A stretch of DNA of 64,000 bases from Palaemon carinicauda (lineage: Eukaryota; Arthropoda; Malacostraca; Decapoda; Palaemonidae): positions 71,493,797 through 71,557,796 of the forward strand of contig NC_090729.1 in the NCBI RefSeq assembly GCF_036898095.1, written 5' to 3'. The first letter of the stretch is position 1, and every line of letters begins with the position of its first letter. The notes under the pieces were generated by a model that was not told the origin of the DNA, ran no database searches, and saw nothing but the letters and a program-made list of their open reading frames with translations. Below are positions 13,861-23,223 of this stretch, piece after piece. A program made the position numbers and the translations under genes.

Positions 13861-15054
13861 TAAATTCTAGCCTAAATTAATTGTTATTTGCTACTGCAAT
13901 GAGATTTTAATAGTTGAGAAAGACGAGTGGCACTGTAAGATCGACAAGGATCGGCCTCTGTTGTTCGCAATGAGAGAAAGGTTGAATCTGAATTTGTTCC
14001 TCGGACAAAGAAGTGATCACAAAATCCAAATGGTTGTTTCAAATAGTTCTTGATTCTAAAGTGTGGCTGCGTCCGTGAAGGCGGTGCATTTGTATTGTTT
14101 TCACTGTGCAGAAAATGGAATTTAAGGTGGTGAGTGATACACTGTCCATTTCTAATAGAATTTTCAGGTAGCTTTGGCTATAAATTTGGGTCCAACATTA
14201 GAGCCAGCTCATCTAGGCTGACACAAGTATCAAATATTCATCCGAGATAATTAATAAGGCAATTTCTAGAAGGCACAAGTTTCGGTATCTGCCAATGGTC
14301 ACCAAATAATCGAAATATTTACGATGAATAAGTCAGAAAATGTATATGCACTGAAATGGATAATGTTACAATATGAAAGGAAACCAAAATTTTGATTATG
14401 AAGATCATGGCTATGACTACTTGATGTGCAAACCTAAAGGGTTCTTCCAGTGGGGTACTGCTCCATCTGGTGTGTAGAAGTCTTTGTGAAACTTGAAAGT
14501 ATCCCTAAAGTGAAGTAAGGATTTCTATAATGGAAATAATGTAAACTTTCTTCCAATTAAACTTTTCTGTAGTGACAAGTTTTTCATAATTTCCATTTCA
14601 TAGTCTTAACTCAGTGGTCTGATTAATCTCCTTTTAATAATAAAATTGATTTCATAGTGCCATAGCCACACCAGAGTGGTGTAAATTATGCAAAGTGAAT
14701 TTTTAATCCTTGAGAACTGTGACAGATCCCTGTATGTGTAAGAAGCAATGATAGCTTCATAAAGGTTATGTCTCACAGTCGTTTTGTGAGGAGTGATACT
14801 GTTACTAGTAACTTTGGTCATTCCAGTATTGTTTAAACTGAAATCTTAATGTTCCAATGTGTTCAGATAACTGGAATAAGATAAAAAAAAACACTTGTAT
14901 AATATAGCCGTGAGGTAAGTGTTTGGAAAACAGCACGAGAATATCTAATTAGCTAACTATACGCAGCAGTATAGAATGAAACATACTTTGTATTAAAGTG
15001 AAAATCAAAAAAAAAAAATAAAACTTGCTGGTCCATGTTAACAAAACTGGTTTA

Positions 15055-15103
<49 letters not shown>

Positions 15104-15681
15104 TGCTAAACTAGAACCCTAGTTGGAAAAGCAGGATGCTATAAGCGCAAGGGCTCCAACAGGGAAAAATAGCGCAGTGAGGAAATGAAATAAGGAAGTA
15201 AACCATAAGCGAAGTAATGAACAATTAAAATAAACTATTTTAAGAACAGTAACAAAATAATTCTTTCATATATAAATTAAAAACACTTCAAAAACAGAGG
15301 AAGATGAATAACATGGAATTGTGTGCCCGAGTGTACCCTCACGCAAGAGAACTTATGGTTTAAGGAGTTCTTGTAGCCCTTTGATAAATTTTAGTACAGT
15401 ATTCTGAGAAGCACTCGATTCCTTTTGAAAATGTTTTATGCCAAAAGAATTCTTTTAGAATAGTGTTCGATGTATAATGAGTGTAGAACTGCAGTCCTAA
15501 TTTCTAATGTTATTTTCTTACAGATGCTGCAGCCACAATGGTTCCTCGAGGCCCTCCACTTACAATAACCCTGATGAAGGATGGAGCTGGATTAGGATTC
15601 TCTCTGGAAGGTGGAAAAGATTCTCCTTTGGGAGATCGACCACTCACAGTAAAGAAGATATTCAGTGGTGAGTTTTCAGCT

Positions 15682-15726
<45 letters not shown>

Positions 15727-16212
15727 GGGGGGGGGGGAGTTCTAATAGCTGTTAAATTATGAAAGAAACGAGCTCACATGAAAAGTGCTAAGAACTGCGT
15801 GTGGACCTAGCCTACAGACAAATGCCTGGTGGACAGTTACTGATTTCCACAAGCCAATACCAAAACCTTTTGCCTGACAAGTATTTGTTTCCATTTGAAA
15901 TAACAATACCTATATTTCTAGATTCCTATGCGTTGAATAATAGTTATTACTCTAATTTAATCTTATAAGCTAACAATCTGATTTGACTGTTTTCAGAGGA
16001 TTTTAATGAATTCATTTCTGTCCTCAGGTGGTGCTGCAGATAAAGGTGGCATACTGAAAGTTGGTGATGAACTTGTCAGTGTGAATACAGTTGATGTGAC
16101 TGGCATGGCACGCATTGAAGCCTGGAACTTCTTGAAAAAACTTCCTGATGGTACAGTTTCGTTAGTATTGCGGCAAAAATTAGAAGACACTGCATCAAAA
16201 AGTGAAGAGTGA
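7448..16212 (+). CDS. Pro-interleukin-16-like two-PDZ C-terminus (5 exons, 5' end missing)
   Basis: Five exons join into one open frame: 7448-7609, 11948-12076, 13093-13264, 15524-15667 and 16028-16212 (stop TGA 16210-16212). All have AG acceptors and GT donors; the first two intron phases are 0 and the last two are 1. The roughly 263 residues contain two PDZ domains. PDZ-A (exons 1-3) runs from EILVVVLH to VVLVLSRS with the loop [15 protein letters not shown] (exons 4-5) has the canonical carboxylate-binding GLGFSLEGG, then [13 protein letters not shown] and [14 protein letters not shown]. These fit the last two PDZ domains of pro-interleukin-16, including the EAWN..K.LPDG block. A Ser/Pro-rich linker joins the domains. 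PDZ proteins of this type act as cytoplasmic scaffolds; a cytokine role in arthropods is unproven. Exon 1 opens in phase 0 with no Met or promoter, so the gene starts before this window. Confidence 0.88.
7622..7762. repeat. (TTC)n(TTA)n microsatellite
   Basis: About 100 bp of TTC followed by about 40 bp of TTA, just inside the intron. The TTA part is the tail of the LINE-D-related fragment that follows. Confidence 0.95.
7735..7865 (-). mobile_element. LINE-D-type 3' end fragment with (TAA)n tail
   Basis: After TTA repeats comes the conserved block AAGCTACAACCCTAGTTGG, then AAAAGTAATATGCTATAAGC and CAACAGGGAAA. The same block occurs at 15105-15180 and at the 3' end of LINE-D (52790-52865). 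Read on the minus strand it is a 5'-truncated retrotransposed tail ending in (TAA)n. No coding sequence remains. Confidence 0.8.
8005..8085 (+). mobile_element. LINE-E-like 3' tail fragment or SINE tail
   Basis: The sequence GTGCTGAATGACCCTTCATG, followed by CCCTAGTGCCTAGCC, resembles the reverse complement of the LINE-E 3' end at 54325-54385 (GCTGAATGGCCTTTGATGCC, then CCAGTGCTTGGC). The match is short and diverged. It may be a LINE tail or a SINE sharing that tail. Confidence 0.5.
8086..9483. other. PDZ-gene intron, no gene seen
   Basis: AT-rich intronic DNA. It holds a T/G homopolymer near 8347-8366, a short GATA run near 8378-8390 and a (GA)n microsatellite (8914-8973). No exon, RNA gene or clear mobile element is recognisable. 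Confidence 0.6.
9484..10210 (-). pseudogene. 5'-truncated RTE-like LINE (LINE-C family) fragment
   Basis: On the minus strand this encodes the C-terminal part of the same non-LTR reverse transcriptase found at 18.1-19.8 kb: [27 protein letters not shown], then [13 protein letters not shown] and [16 protein letters not shown]. Frameshifts separate the two main pieces (10047-9769 and 9811-9581). The reading order ends at a (TGA)n-type tail, seen on + as CATCATCATCATCATTTC at 9486-9503. The upstream fingers and YADD region are only traced weakly near 10200. It is a dead 5'-truncated insertion lying antisense inside the PDZ gene intron. Confidence 0.85.
10211..11165. other. PDZ-gene intron, no gene seen
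   Basis: Intronic sequence without recognisable exons. Short open frames on the minus strand (10413-10631, 10890-11096) show no known domain and I do not call them. Confidence 0.55.
11166..11385 (+). mobile_element. tRNA-derived SINE candidate
   Basis: The head has an A-box-like ATGGCTAGTACAGTGGTAAC and, 45 bp later, a B-box-like GATCGATCCCC. A unique body follows, ending in two copies of a CCTTTAA motif (ACCTTTAACCTTTAA). Size and layout fit a tRNA-derived SINE. The family is different from the one at 1640. Confidence 0.6.
11415..11845. repeat. 46-bp minisatellite
   Basis: Nine to ten imperfect units of about 46 bp around TTTACTTCTATGCAAAAAGC, ATATAAAGGTTTCAGTTTTA and AGTA. The array ends about 100 bp before the acceptor of PDZ exon b. 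The minus-strand frame at 11442-11729 is repeat-derived. Confidence 0.9.
11948..12076 (+). CDS. PDZ gene exon b (core of PDZ-A)
   Basis: 129 bp, phase 0 at both ends, acceptor CCTTCAG and donor GTAAAT. It encodes [20 protein letters not shown] and [19 protein letters not shown], the alpha-A and conserved GD-V-L-x-I-N-G core of a PDZ domain. Confidence 0.9.
12077..13092. other. Intron between PDZ exons b and c
   Basis: Contains a direct duplication about 165 bp apart (TTCCTTAAAAGGAT then AACATTCGAC at about 12111 and 12276). Otherwise unremarkable AT-rich intron. Confidence 0.7.
13093..13264 (+). CDS. PDZ gene exon c (end of PDZ-A and linker)
   Basis: 172 bp, acceptor TTATCTTGCAG, donor GTGAGT, leaving phase 1. 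It encodes the last PDZ-A strand ([13 protein letters not shown]) and a Ser/Thr/Pro-rich linker with two S-P-R-P motifs. A Met upstream in the intron extends an open frame from 13018, but the splice acceptor makes 13093 the exon start. Confidence 0.87.
13265..15523. other. Intron between PDZ exons c and d
   Basis: Contains a diverged duplication (about 13340-13410 and 13425-13495), a (TA)n run (13823-13859), and a LINE-D-derived short element (15052-15350, listed separately). No exon or RNA gene is recognisable elsewhere. Confidence 0.6.
15052..15350 (-). mobile_element. Short LINE-D-derived element with (TAA)n tail
   Basis: The (TTA)n run at 15052-15105 is followed by the conserved LINE-D tail block (CCCTAGTTGGAAAAGCAGG, CTCCAACAGGGAAAAATAGC). 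About 150 bp later comes GTGTGCCCGAGTGTACCCTC, which matches the 5'-side sequence of LINE-D at 62811-62830. Terminal parts of LINE-D are therefore joined without any coding region, as in a non-autonomous deletion derivative or a SINE sharing LINE ends. Confidence 0.75.
15524..15667 (+). CDS. PDZ gene exon d (start of PDZ-B)
   Basis: 144 bp, acceptor TTTCTTACAG, donor GTGAGT. It carries phase 1 in and out. It encodes [20 protein letters not shown], then [22 protein letters not shown] is the canonical PDZ carboxylate-binding loop. A T-run followed by a G-run begins 16 bp after the donor. Confidence 0.92.
15684..15738. repeat. Poly-T/poly-G homopolymer pair
   Basis: About 42 T followed by about 13 G directly downstream of the exon d donor. 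Such runs are often mis-sized in assemblies. Confidence 0.9.
16028..16212 (+). CDS. PDZ gene exon e (terminal)
   Basis: Acceptor CTGTCCTCAG. The exon completes [23 protein letters not shown], then [20 protein letters not shown], with a short polar tail and TGA. The GDEL-V and EAWN..K.LPDG blocks match the last PDZ of interleukin-16 precursors. The true terminal coding exon is marked by the stop and the long non-coding stretch after it. Confidence 0.93.
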
Positions 16213-17795
16213 TTGTGTATGCTATGCACTTAATCGAACCATTCAGTTATTCAGTGTTTTTTTTATTTTTTTTCTGTGTGCATCGTCATTTCAACTCACT
16301 CTTGGAGACTAATTTTTATATGTAGCTTACACTATTTACAACCTAGTAACGACATAATCTTTAAATTGACTAACTGATTTATTCCTCAATACCTGCATTA
16401 AGTAATATTAGATATTGTGTCAATGTTTAATATAATTTTGTAATGGTACAGAAACCGTTGTACTTGACAAATGCGTGTAACAGTGCGTACTTTTTCAGCA
16501 GTATACTTAAGATAGTTTTATTCAGCATGTAACTCTAAATTTTAACAATAACCTGTTTCCTGAATAGACTGTCTTGTAATATTAGTCGTGAGTTCTCCCA
16601 CATAGTAAGTACTGCTGAAAAACGAAATGGTGGAGGCTTGTAGCCTATATAGTTGGGAGTGTGGTGCTAGGGGCTATGGCAGGGTGGTGGTGTGTGGCCT
16701 TTTTCTAGGACTTCTCAAAATATTTACTAATGACTCTTGTCCTGATACCGAGAGTCTACGACGGAAGTTATACGAGTGGGCCCCCTGAAGCTGGTGCCCG
16801 CTGTGTCTGCCAATCCTCAACTGTGATAGGCGCTGCTTGTGAATGCAATTGAAAACGTCTGTCAGTTCAACAGCGTAAAGTTGCATTTTCAGATCGTGCC
16901 AAATTGCATCTTTAAGCAGTGCCATATTCTCCTTTTCTTTTATAACTTTATTTCAGTTTGACCTGCCTGCTGTTGTCTTTTGTCTAATTCAGTAATTTGT
17001 AGATAATACATTGTCTGCATAAATCATATGAAGCATATGTAATGTAGATATATTTGCATAAAGCAAAGTTCATGTCATTTTCATAGATCTCCAATTTCAG
17101 TTAAATTTCAGGGTTTTCCCAGAATAATCAGTAATTTCATTCTGCTTTTCATGTAGCAAATGTTAAAGCATTTTCATACATTACTGCATAAAACTGAAGC
17201 AGGCAGAATTACTTACGAAGGACTTATTTTGTAGAGCAAAATATGATTCTTCCTACACTTTCTCTCATATTGTATCCTATTAAAGCTTGCAACTATGCAA
17301 AGATGCATTGTATGAACCAATGCATTTCAGCTGATTCTCTGTAAAATATGTAAATACTGTTTTTATGACATTTATAATTATTACATATTACTTTACTATA
17401 AATGGCTTTTATATGAAAGAGTTTGATATATAAAATATACAGCCTTGTACTTCAGTGTTGTTCTGACTTACAGGATTTATAATGTTTATTCTAGTTTATT
17501 TATATATTGCATAGCTTTGATTACTTCATGTGATTATACCCATGTATAATCATAGGAAGGATATGACTGTGGTATTCATTGCTATTGTTTTTTGGGATTC
17601 TGCTTTAAATGACTATTAAGGCTTACTCTTTGTGGGTAACCATTGTTATTTTATATGCTTATGTAAAGAATGAAATGTAATAGACTTCATTATGATGTAT
17701 ATAACTTAGTTAATGATTCCATGTTATTAGTTAGAGCCTCAGCTTTGTAAGGGAAGGCGGACCAAATAAAATTCATATAATTAACTTTATATTTT
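16213..17795 (+). other. 3' UTR of the PDZ gene
   Basis: About 1.55 kb of AT-rich non-coding sequence follows the TGA. The first canonical AATAAA is at 17765-17770, so cleavage is expected about 15-30 bp later. ATTTA-like motifs occur, but I do not claim regulation from them. The exact 3' end is inferred. Confidence 0.6.
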
Positions 17796-17861
17796 TCCCC
17801 TCATAGCTAGTACAGTAGATACTACAGTAATTACCAGACGTATGCATGGCTAATTATAGTT

Positions 17862-18122
17862 TACCATAGCTGATGAGTCTCTTCTACCCTTACCAAGAGG
17901 AAAGTGGCCACTGAACAATGACAGTTCAGTAACTCCTTAAGTGAAGAAGAATTGTTTTGTAATCTCAGTGTTGTCAGGTGTATGAGGACAGAGGAGGATA
18001 TGTAAAGAATAGGCCAGACTATTCGGTGTATGTGTAGGCAAAGGGAAAATGAACTGTAACGAGAGAGAAGGATCCAATGTAGTACTGCCTGGCCAGTCAA
18101 AGGACCCCATAACTTTCTAGCG
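17862..18122 (-). mobile_element. LINE-D 5'-end-related fragment
   Basis: Matches 62948-63200 closely: TACCATAGCTGATGAGTCTC, TACCCTTACCAAGAGGAAAG, TTGTCAGGTGTATGAGGA, CTGGCCAGTCAAAGGACCCC. That region is the 5' (non-coding) end of LINE-D on the minus strand. No (TAA)n tail is present here. The fragment directly abuts the RTE-like LINE. Confidence 0.8.
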
Positions 18123-19781
18123 GATGGATATGTTATAACAGCAGAAGATGAAGAAAGACAACGTTGGATGAAACACTTTAGTGAGGTTACTGAATAGGAG
18201 ATACGAAGGGAATAATTCGATTGATATACCGGAAGCTGATGAAGACCTTGATGGGCCCATGAATGGATTCAGTGTGTTTGAAGTCGAAGCTATCATTAAA
18301 AAACTCAGGGGATGGAAAGCCCCTGGATACGATGGAATAACTGCCGAGGTGGTACTAGCTAAAATGAAGTGACCCCCAGAATACTTAAAAGATTATTTTG
18401 AAGAATGTGGCATGAAGAGACTAAACCTGATGAATGGGAATTATAAGTGTTGGTGAAAATGGCAAAGGAAAGGAGACCTGACTAATTGCAATAATTAGAG
18501 ACATAACACTTACGTCAGTTATAAAAATATATAGTATGCTTATTGTAAAAAGAGTGGTGAGAAAAATTGATGAAAAGCTGAGAGATAAACAAGCTGGATT
18601 TTGAAAAGGTAGAAGTTGCACTGATCAAGTTTTCATTTTGAGATATGTTGTACAGCAATGCGTTAAATATAGAAATTCACTTTTGCTGGCATTTCTGGAC
18701 TATTGAAAAAGCTTTTCATTGGGTGCACCAGCCAATTTTGAGGAGAGTCCTGACATATGGAATACCTCTTAAATATTTGATTTTGATTAAGTCTGTTCAT
18801 GAGTATAGCAAGTGTAAAGTTAATATTAATGGAGTCCTATCAAATGAATTTCAAGTGAACAGCGGATTACTCCAAGGAAATACGTTGTCACCTATGTTGT
18901 TTATCTTCCTTAAGGATTTTGTAATGCGTAGAACAGTCAGAGATGGTGGAGAAGGATTGGACTGGATTGTTGATATGAAGTTAGCAGACCTCGAGTATAC
19001 TGATGATGCTGTCCTTATAAGCAGAACACCACAGGATTTGCAATACTTGCTTACCAAAATGCCCGACATATCCCACGAGGTTGAGCTCAAGATAAATAGA
19101 AGAAAGACAAGAGATGATAAGGACGGAGTATGCAATGGAAGATGAAATATCATTGGAAGGAGAAAGGATTAATGAGGAAGAATCATTTAAGTATTTAGGA
19201 ACTATGATCTCTAATAGTGGGTCTTTAGAATTAGAGTTTAGTGAAAGACTGAAAAAAGCAAATCAGACAATGGCTAGGTTAAGTAAAATTTGGAAATCAT
19301 ATAGCCTGAAATTACATATAAAATCAGACTATACATCAGTTTAGTGAGATCTGTGTTACTATATGGTCATAAGTCATGGTATGACAATGAAACAATCTCC
19401 TATAGATTTAGTAGATTTGAGAACAAAACACTCGAAAAGATATTGGCAGTTAAATAGCAGGACAGGATAAGAAATAAAACTATTAGAGAGATTATTCGAG
19501 TGCCGTATGTGGATGAGATCATGATGAGGGGTAGGTGAAGATGGTTTGGGTATGCTCTTCGCATTCCCAAGAGAAATTAGTTCACCAAACGTTCAGCTGG
19601 GCTCCACAAGGCACTAGTTGAGTTGGAAAACTCAGCCCTACATGGCTGGAGACTATGAAGCATGAAGTAGATGATGAATGTAGAAGTATTGAATTCAAAG
19701 CTCAAAATAAAGACGACCGGCGAGTTTAATCGAAGTCCTTTGCGTCAGTAGGCGGAAGAGGAGGTGATGATGATGATGCTT
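18123..19781 (+). pseudogene. Degraded RTE-like LINE reverse transcriptase (LINE-C)
   Basis: The non-LTR retrotransposon remnant reads GWKAPGYDGITAEVV (18326-18360), then, after stops and frameshifts, a long piece at 18645-19145 with IEKAFHWVHQPILRRVLTYG (normally D-x-x-K-A-F-D), GLLQGNTLSPMLF (normally VRQG..LSP) and [13 protein letters not shown] (catalytic YADD now YTDD). It continues at 19114-19344 with [20 protein letters not shown] and ends in GATGATGATGATG at 19764-19776, the same tail as the minus copy at 9.5 kb. Part of the palm is damaged, and the endonuclease domain is absent (5' truncation). RTE/BovB-type is my best family guess. It is inactive. Confidence 0.85.
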
Positions 19782-19790
19782 TTCCAACGC

Positions 19791-19791
19791 C

Positions 19792-19846
<55 letters not shown>
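19791..19846. repeat. C-run plus (CT)n microsatellite
   Basis: Twelve C, then about 40 bp of CT, then GTGTGTGT, just after the LINE-C tail. Confidence 0.93.
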
Positions 19847-19849
<3 letters not shown>

Positions 19850-21655
19850 AAAGACCACCAGACTAAACATCCTTAGTTGAATGAAGTCTAAATTGGCACC
19901 TGTCAAACCGGTTGATACTGGGAAAAGGGAAAATGTCTCAAAACGCAAAGCTGGTTTACTTAATAAAGTATTAACTTAAAAAACTGTTGATTTCCTTGTT
20001 GTTGCATTATGTTAACTTAACCTCACGGTCTTGAGACCGTAGGATATTGGTGGCATCAATGACCATCAATTTATACGAAATAATGCAGTAGTTTCCAAAA
20101 CACTTGAGTTCTTCGAAATATTCAGAGGACAAAAATAGTGCCAAATCCTTCAGCACAATTATATCTACTAAGTATCTACAACCATTTGAACGCAAAAGCC
20201 TGACATGAAAATTTGCTAAAGAGATAGACTTTTCCATAGACGAAGTATTTCACATGTTGAAGTCAAAACAAATTACCCAAGTCGAAATAGATTTTTCATT
20301 TGTTTAGTACAAACACGAGAATCCATATAGGGAGGTTAATTTTTAGTTGTTGGTTGGAGTTGTTACAAAATTATGTTACAATCAATGCAGAATTAGTCAA
20401 AACATCAAGCGTTAACCAGATGATTACAAATTTCAACAGAACACCAAGGCATATACTTGTACTGTATTGTGTTATAATGGACTTTTCTTCACTTAGGTAA
20501 ATTGAACTAACCCTGCATAGAATTTTTAAAAAATGCCGATCTGGTGTTAATACAGCGATGACCCTACAAAAGGTAAAATTTGGGAAATCTAATTTTTTAA
20601 TGGCAAAATTGGACTGACATTTTTTCAGCAAAACAATTGATAAAAAAATACTGAATTCGACCCATACTTAAACTAGCGTCACTGAATATTTTTTAGTTAT
20701 GTAGAAATTTTCCGTCGACGGAAATATTTTACCAAATTCAATATTCATACAAACGCAGAAAAAAAGTAAGAAAACGTTGTATTTGTAAACTTTACCTGGT
20801 TAAGTGTAATTTACATTCCTTAACAGCGCAACCAGTGCTGGAGAAGTATGCAGAAAACAGTTTTCCACAGAGAATAATTGATGTCAAAGCTAGAAGCTCA
20901 TATCTTAGTTAGTATACTCCTCGTTTTACTAGTGTTAACACCTCTAGTACAGTATAGTTCTTGAAGTGCACTATTCATCAGCACGTAAGTTCCAACAATA
21001 TTTAACTTTTGCAATCTTGTTTGAAAAAGCATGTCAAGTATGTTGGAAGTGTATTAATTAGTGAATGGCGGACAAATGTTGAACAACCTTAAGTCCACGC
21101 CTATTTTTCGGGGAGAAAACTTCGAAAGTATTTATAAATCGTTAAGCTAGCTGATTATCGGTTGGGAAACGATTTTAAAAGCCTTAGTGGGTTATTTTAG
21201 AATTACTTCTATTTTTGGAAGATTTTTCACAAAAGAATAAAGTTCGATTCTTTATATCAGTAACAAGAAATCGTCCTATTATTTTCCTTTCATTAGATTA
21301 TTTTCTTCTTTTTTTTTTGTAGAATTTTAGAAAATCAATTATTGAAGCCTTCAAGTTTAGTTTTGCATGATGTATCTATCCGATTGTTATTTTTCTATTC
21401 AAATTAGCTCTATTTAATGCATTAGATACTTTGCAAAATTAGAGAAACCTTAGACGAGACTCGGAATATTCATATTCAAGATGATTTTTGTTTAATTCTT
21501 GAATGAGATTATTGGCTGCTGTTGTAAAATAGTCACTGGTTCGAAATTAATATGATATAGATTTTTATTTCTTAAATTCGAAATACGGTGTAATAACAGG
21601 TGGTGTTCAGTTCTCTTGGGTGAATTAGAAAACATTTAGACTTGGGTATCTTGAG
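19850..21655. other. No gene assigned
   Basis: AT-rich DNA. A minus-strand open frame at 20007-20237 (76 codons, containing VDIIVLKDLALFLSSEYF) could be an exon remnant, but I cannot tie it to a family with confidence. No other exon, RNA gene or repeat is supported. Confidence 0.4.
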
Positions 21656-21659
21656 TTTT

Positions 21660-21691
<32 letters not shown>

Positions 21692-21694
21692 TTT
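21656..21694. repeat. Poly-T tract
   Basis: Thirty-nine bases, nearly all T, broken by one C. It immediately precedes a LINE endonuclease fragment. Confidence 0.9.
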
Positions 21695-22172
21695 CAATGT
21701 ACTATGGGTTGGAAATAAGATTGGTGATATACATGACTTGATTAATAATGAACGTCTGGATATTCTTGCTTTGGCGTAGACATAGTTAAATACAGTAGTT
21801 ATGACATGGCAAATATCAGGGATATGACGCCTGTCACGCATATAATTTTACACGTACCAGGGCAAGGAAAGAAAGGTGGTGTTGAACTCATCCTCTTTAA
21901 TGTGTTTGATAAGGTACGGTTAGAAAAATCAGCGTCATGGAACACCTTAAGGTTCCTTGTGAGATAAGTGGCAGTGAATTTTTTTTTCCTAGTCTTATAC
22001 AGATCACCAAATGTTAAAGCCAATCTATTCCTCAATGACTCCAGATTGTACACTGAGATAGTAAATTCATTGAGTAGGAACGTAATTATTATGGGGGATT
22101 TCAATCTATGGGTGGACACTGAGGGGCGTCATCCATGTGATTTTATTGTTAAGATGGACAGTCTAGGCTAGT
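21695..22172 (+). pseudogene. LINE endonuclease fragment (CR1/Jockey-like)
   Basis: In shifting frames this encodes the first part of an APE-type endonuclease: VGNKIGDIHDLINNERLDIL, SSYDMANIRDMTPVTH, VLYRSPNVKANLFLND and the catalytic strand NVIIMGDFNLWVDTEGR (21968-22171). It lacks the start and the whole reverse transcriptase, so it is a decayed internal piece. It abuts the receptor-like exon 1. Confidence 0.75.
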
Positions 22173-22285
22173 TCTTGGTTGTGCTTTTCCTGATATGCTT
22201 TTGTGTTAATCAAGACGACTTCATTTTCTATGGGCAGTGCCAACACTGCGATTAAATATCCAAATACTATTATGAGAAACAGAAC
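22163..22285 (-). pseudogene. Receptor-like terminal exon, copy 1
   Basis: On the minus strand a good acceptor (TTTTGCCTGCTCCAG) is followed in phase 0 by VLFLIIVFGYLIAVLALPIE, then NEVVLINTKAYQ and a stop at 22165-22163. The hydrophobic run followed by Glu is aligned base by base with copies 2 and 3. The stop used in copy 3 is lost here by small indels, so the tail reads into adjacent LINE DNA. LINE-A begins about 10 bp upstream of the acceptor and has removed or displaced the rest of the gene. The layout (last exon, single transmembrane helix, Glu, short tail) fits the M4 end of an ionotropic-receptor-type channel. Confidence 0.5.
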
Positions 22286-22294
22286 CTGGAGCAG

Positions 22295-23084
22295 GCAAAA
22301 TCAGAATTGGAACAAGGCAATATAAACAATATCACTGTTGCTGAAAAAGGAAAACTTAAACCGAAAATAAAACTTACAAATGTACCAGAAGATGCTGATA
22401 TTATTCAAAGAACCAGTGGCTAAATAGACATATTGTAGAAAATGATGATCTGACTATCATAATGCAAGAGAATTCAAGAATGGATAAACATAAACACTAT
22501 ATCATAAAATGAACACCTAAGATACGTAAAGCAATCTATGAAAATGGAGATAAACTTAGTACCACATATAGAATATGTAAAGTTTACGACCATTACATGC
22601 CCTACCAGTGTTACAAATGCCAGGAATTTGGGCATAGTGCAGCAAATTGCAAGAATAAACAGTCGTGCCCCAAGTGCGCGGGAGAACATAAAGCAGGTCA
22701 TTGCAATGTTGTTGAAGTTAAATGCATAAATTGTGTGAGAAAGAACTATGATGTCACAAAACATAAATCCTATGGTAGAGTAAACTGTGAAGTTTATAAA
22801 CAAGAAATAACAAGAGCCAGAAACAATACTGACCATGGCTTCGATTAAGAAAATATCAAGTAATCTAATAAATATACAATCCATTGGCAATAAAACTCAT
22901 ATCATTAAGGAAGTCGTAAGTGATGAAGATGTGGATATTTACTTATTAACTGAAACCTTGTTGCGTGGGAATGTGAGTGACAGATCGAAAATAAATGAAA
23001 TGATACCTAAATCTTATAACCTTTATCATGAACCAAGAGAAGACAAAAGAGATGGTGGCACTGGAATCTTAATTAAGAAATCAT
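22295..23084 (+). pseudogene. LINE-A (CR1-like), 5' part
   Basis: A 5'-truncated CR1-like LINE begins in ORF1 (KGKLKPKIKLTNVPEDADII), passes several stops, and then keeps CCHC knuckles at 22597-22848 (CYKCQEFGHSAANC, CPKCAGEHKAGHC, CINC). ORF2 starts at 22835, overlapping the ORF1 end, with NLINIQSIGNK and LLTETLLRGNVSD of an APE endonuclease. It breaks at 23084 where LINE-B is inserted and resumes at 27638. ORF1 residues match LINE-B block by block, so the two belong to related families, with A the older. Confidence 0.85.
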
Positions 23085-23223
23085 ATTTTTACTTTTACTT
23101 TTACGGGTTTATTTCTCGCCCTCCATCGAACACTAAAGGTCTGTTCAGGCGGGCCTTGGTGTGGGAAAAAAAATAAATTCTTTCCAGTTAATATTTTGCT
23201 CTGTATCGTTATCAGTTATTTCG

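Noticed and set aside
20007..20237. Minus-strand frame with VDIIVLKDLALFLSSEYF as a possible receptor N-terminal exon
   Set aside because: Suggestive composition only. No splice sites or family motif that I can defend.
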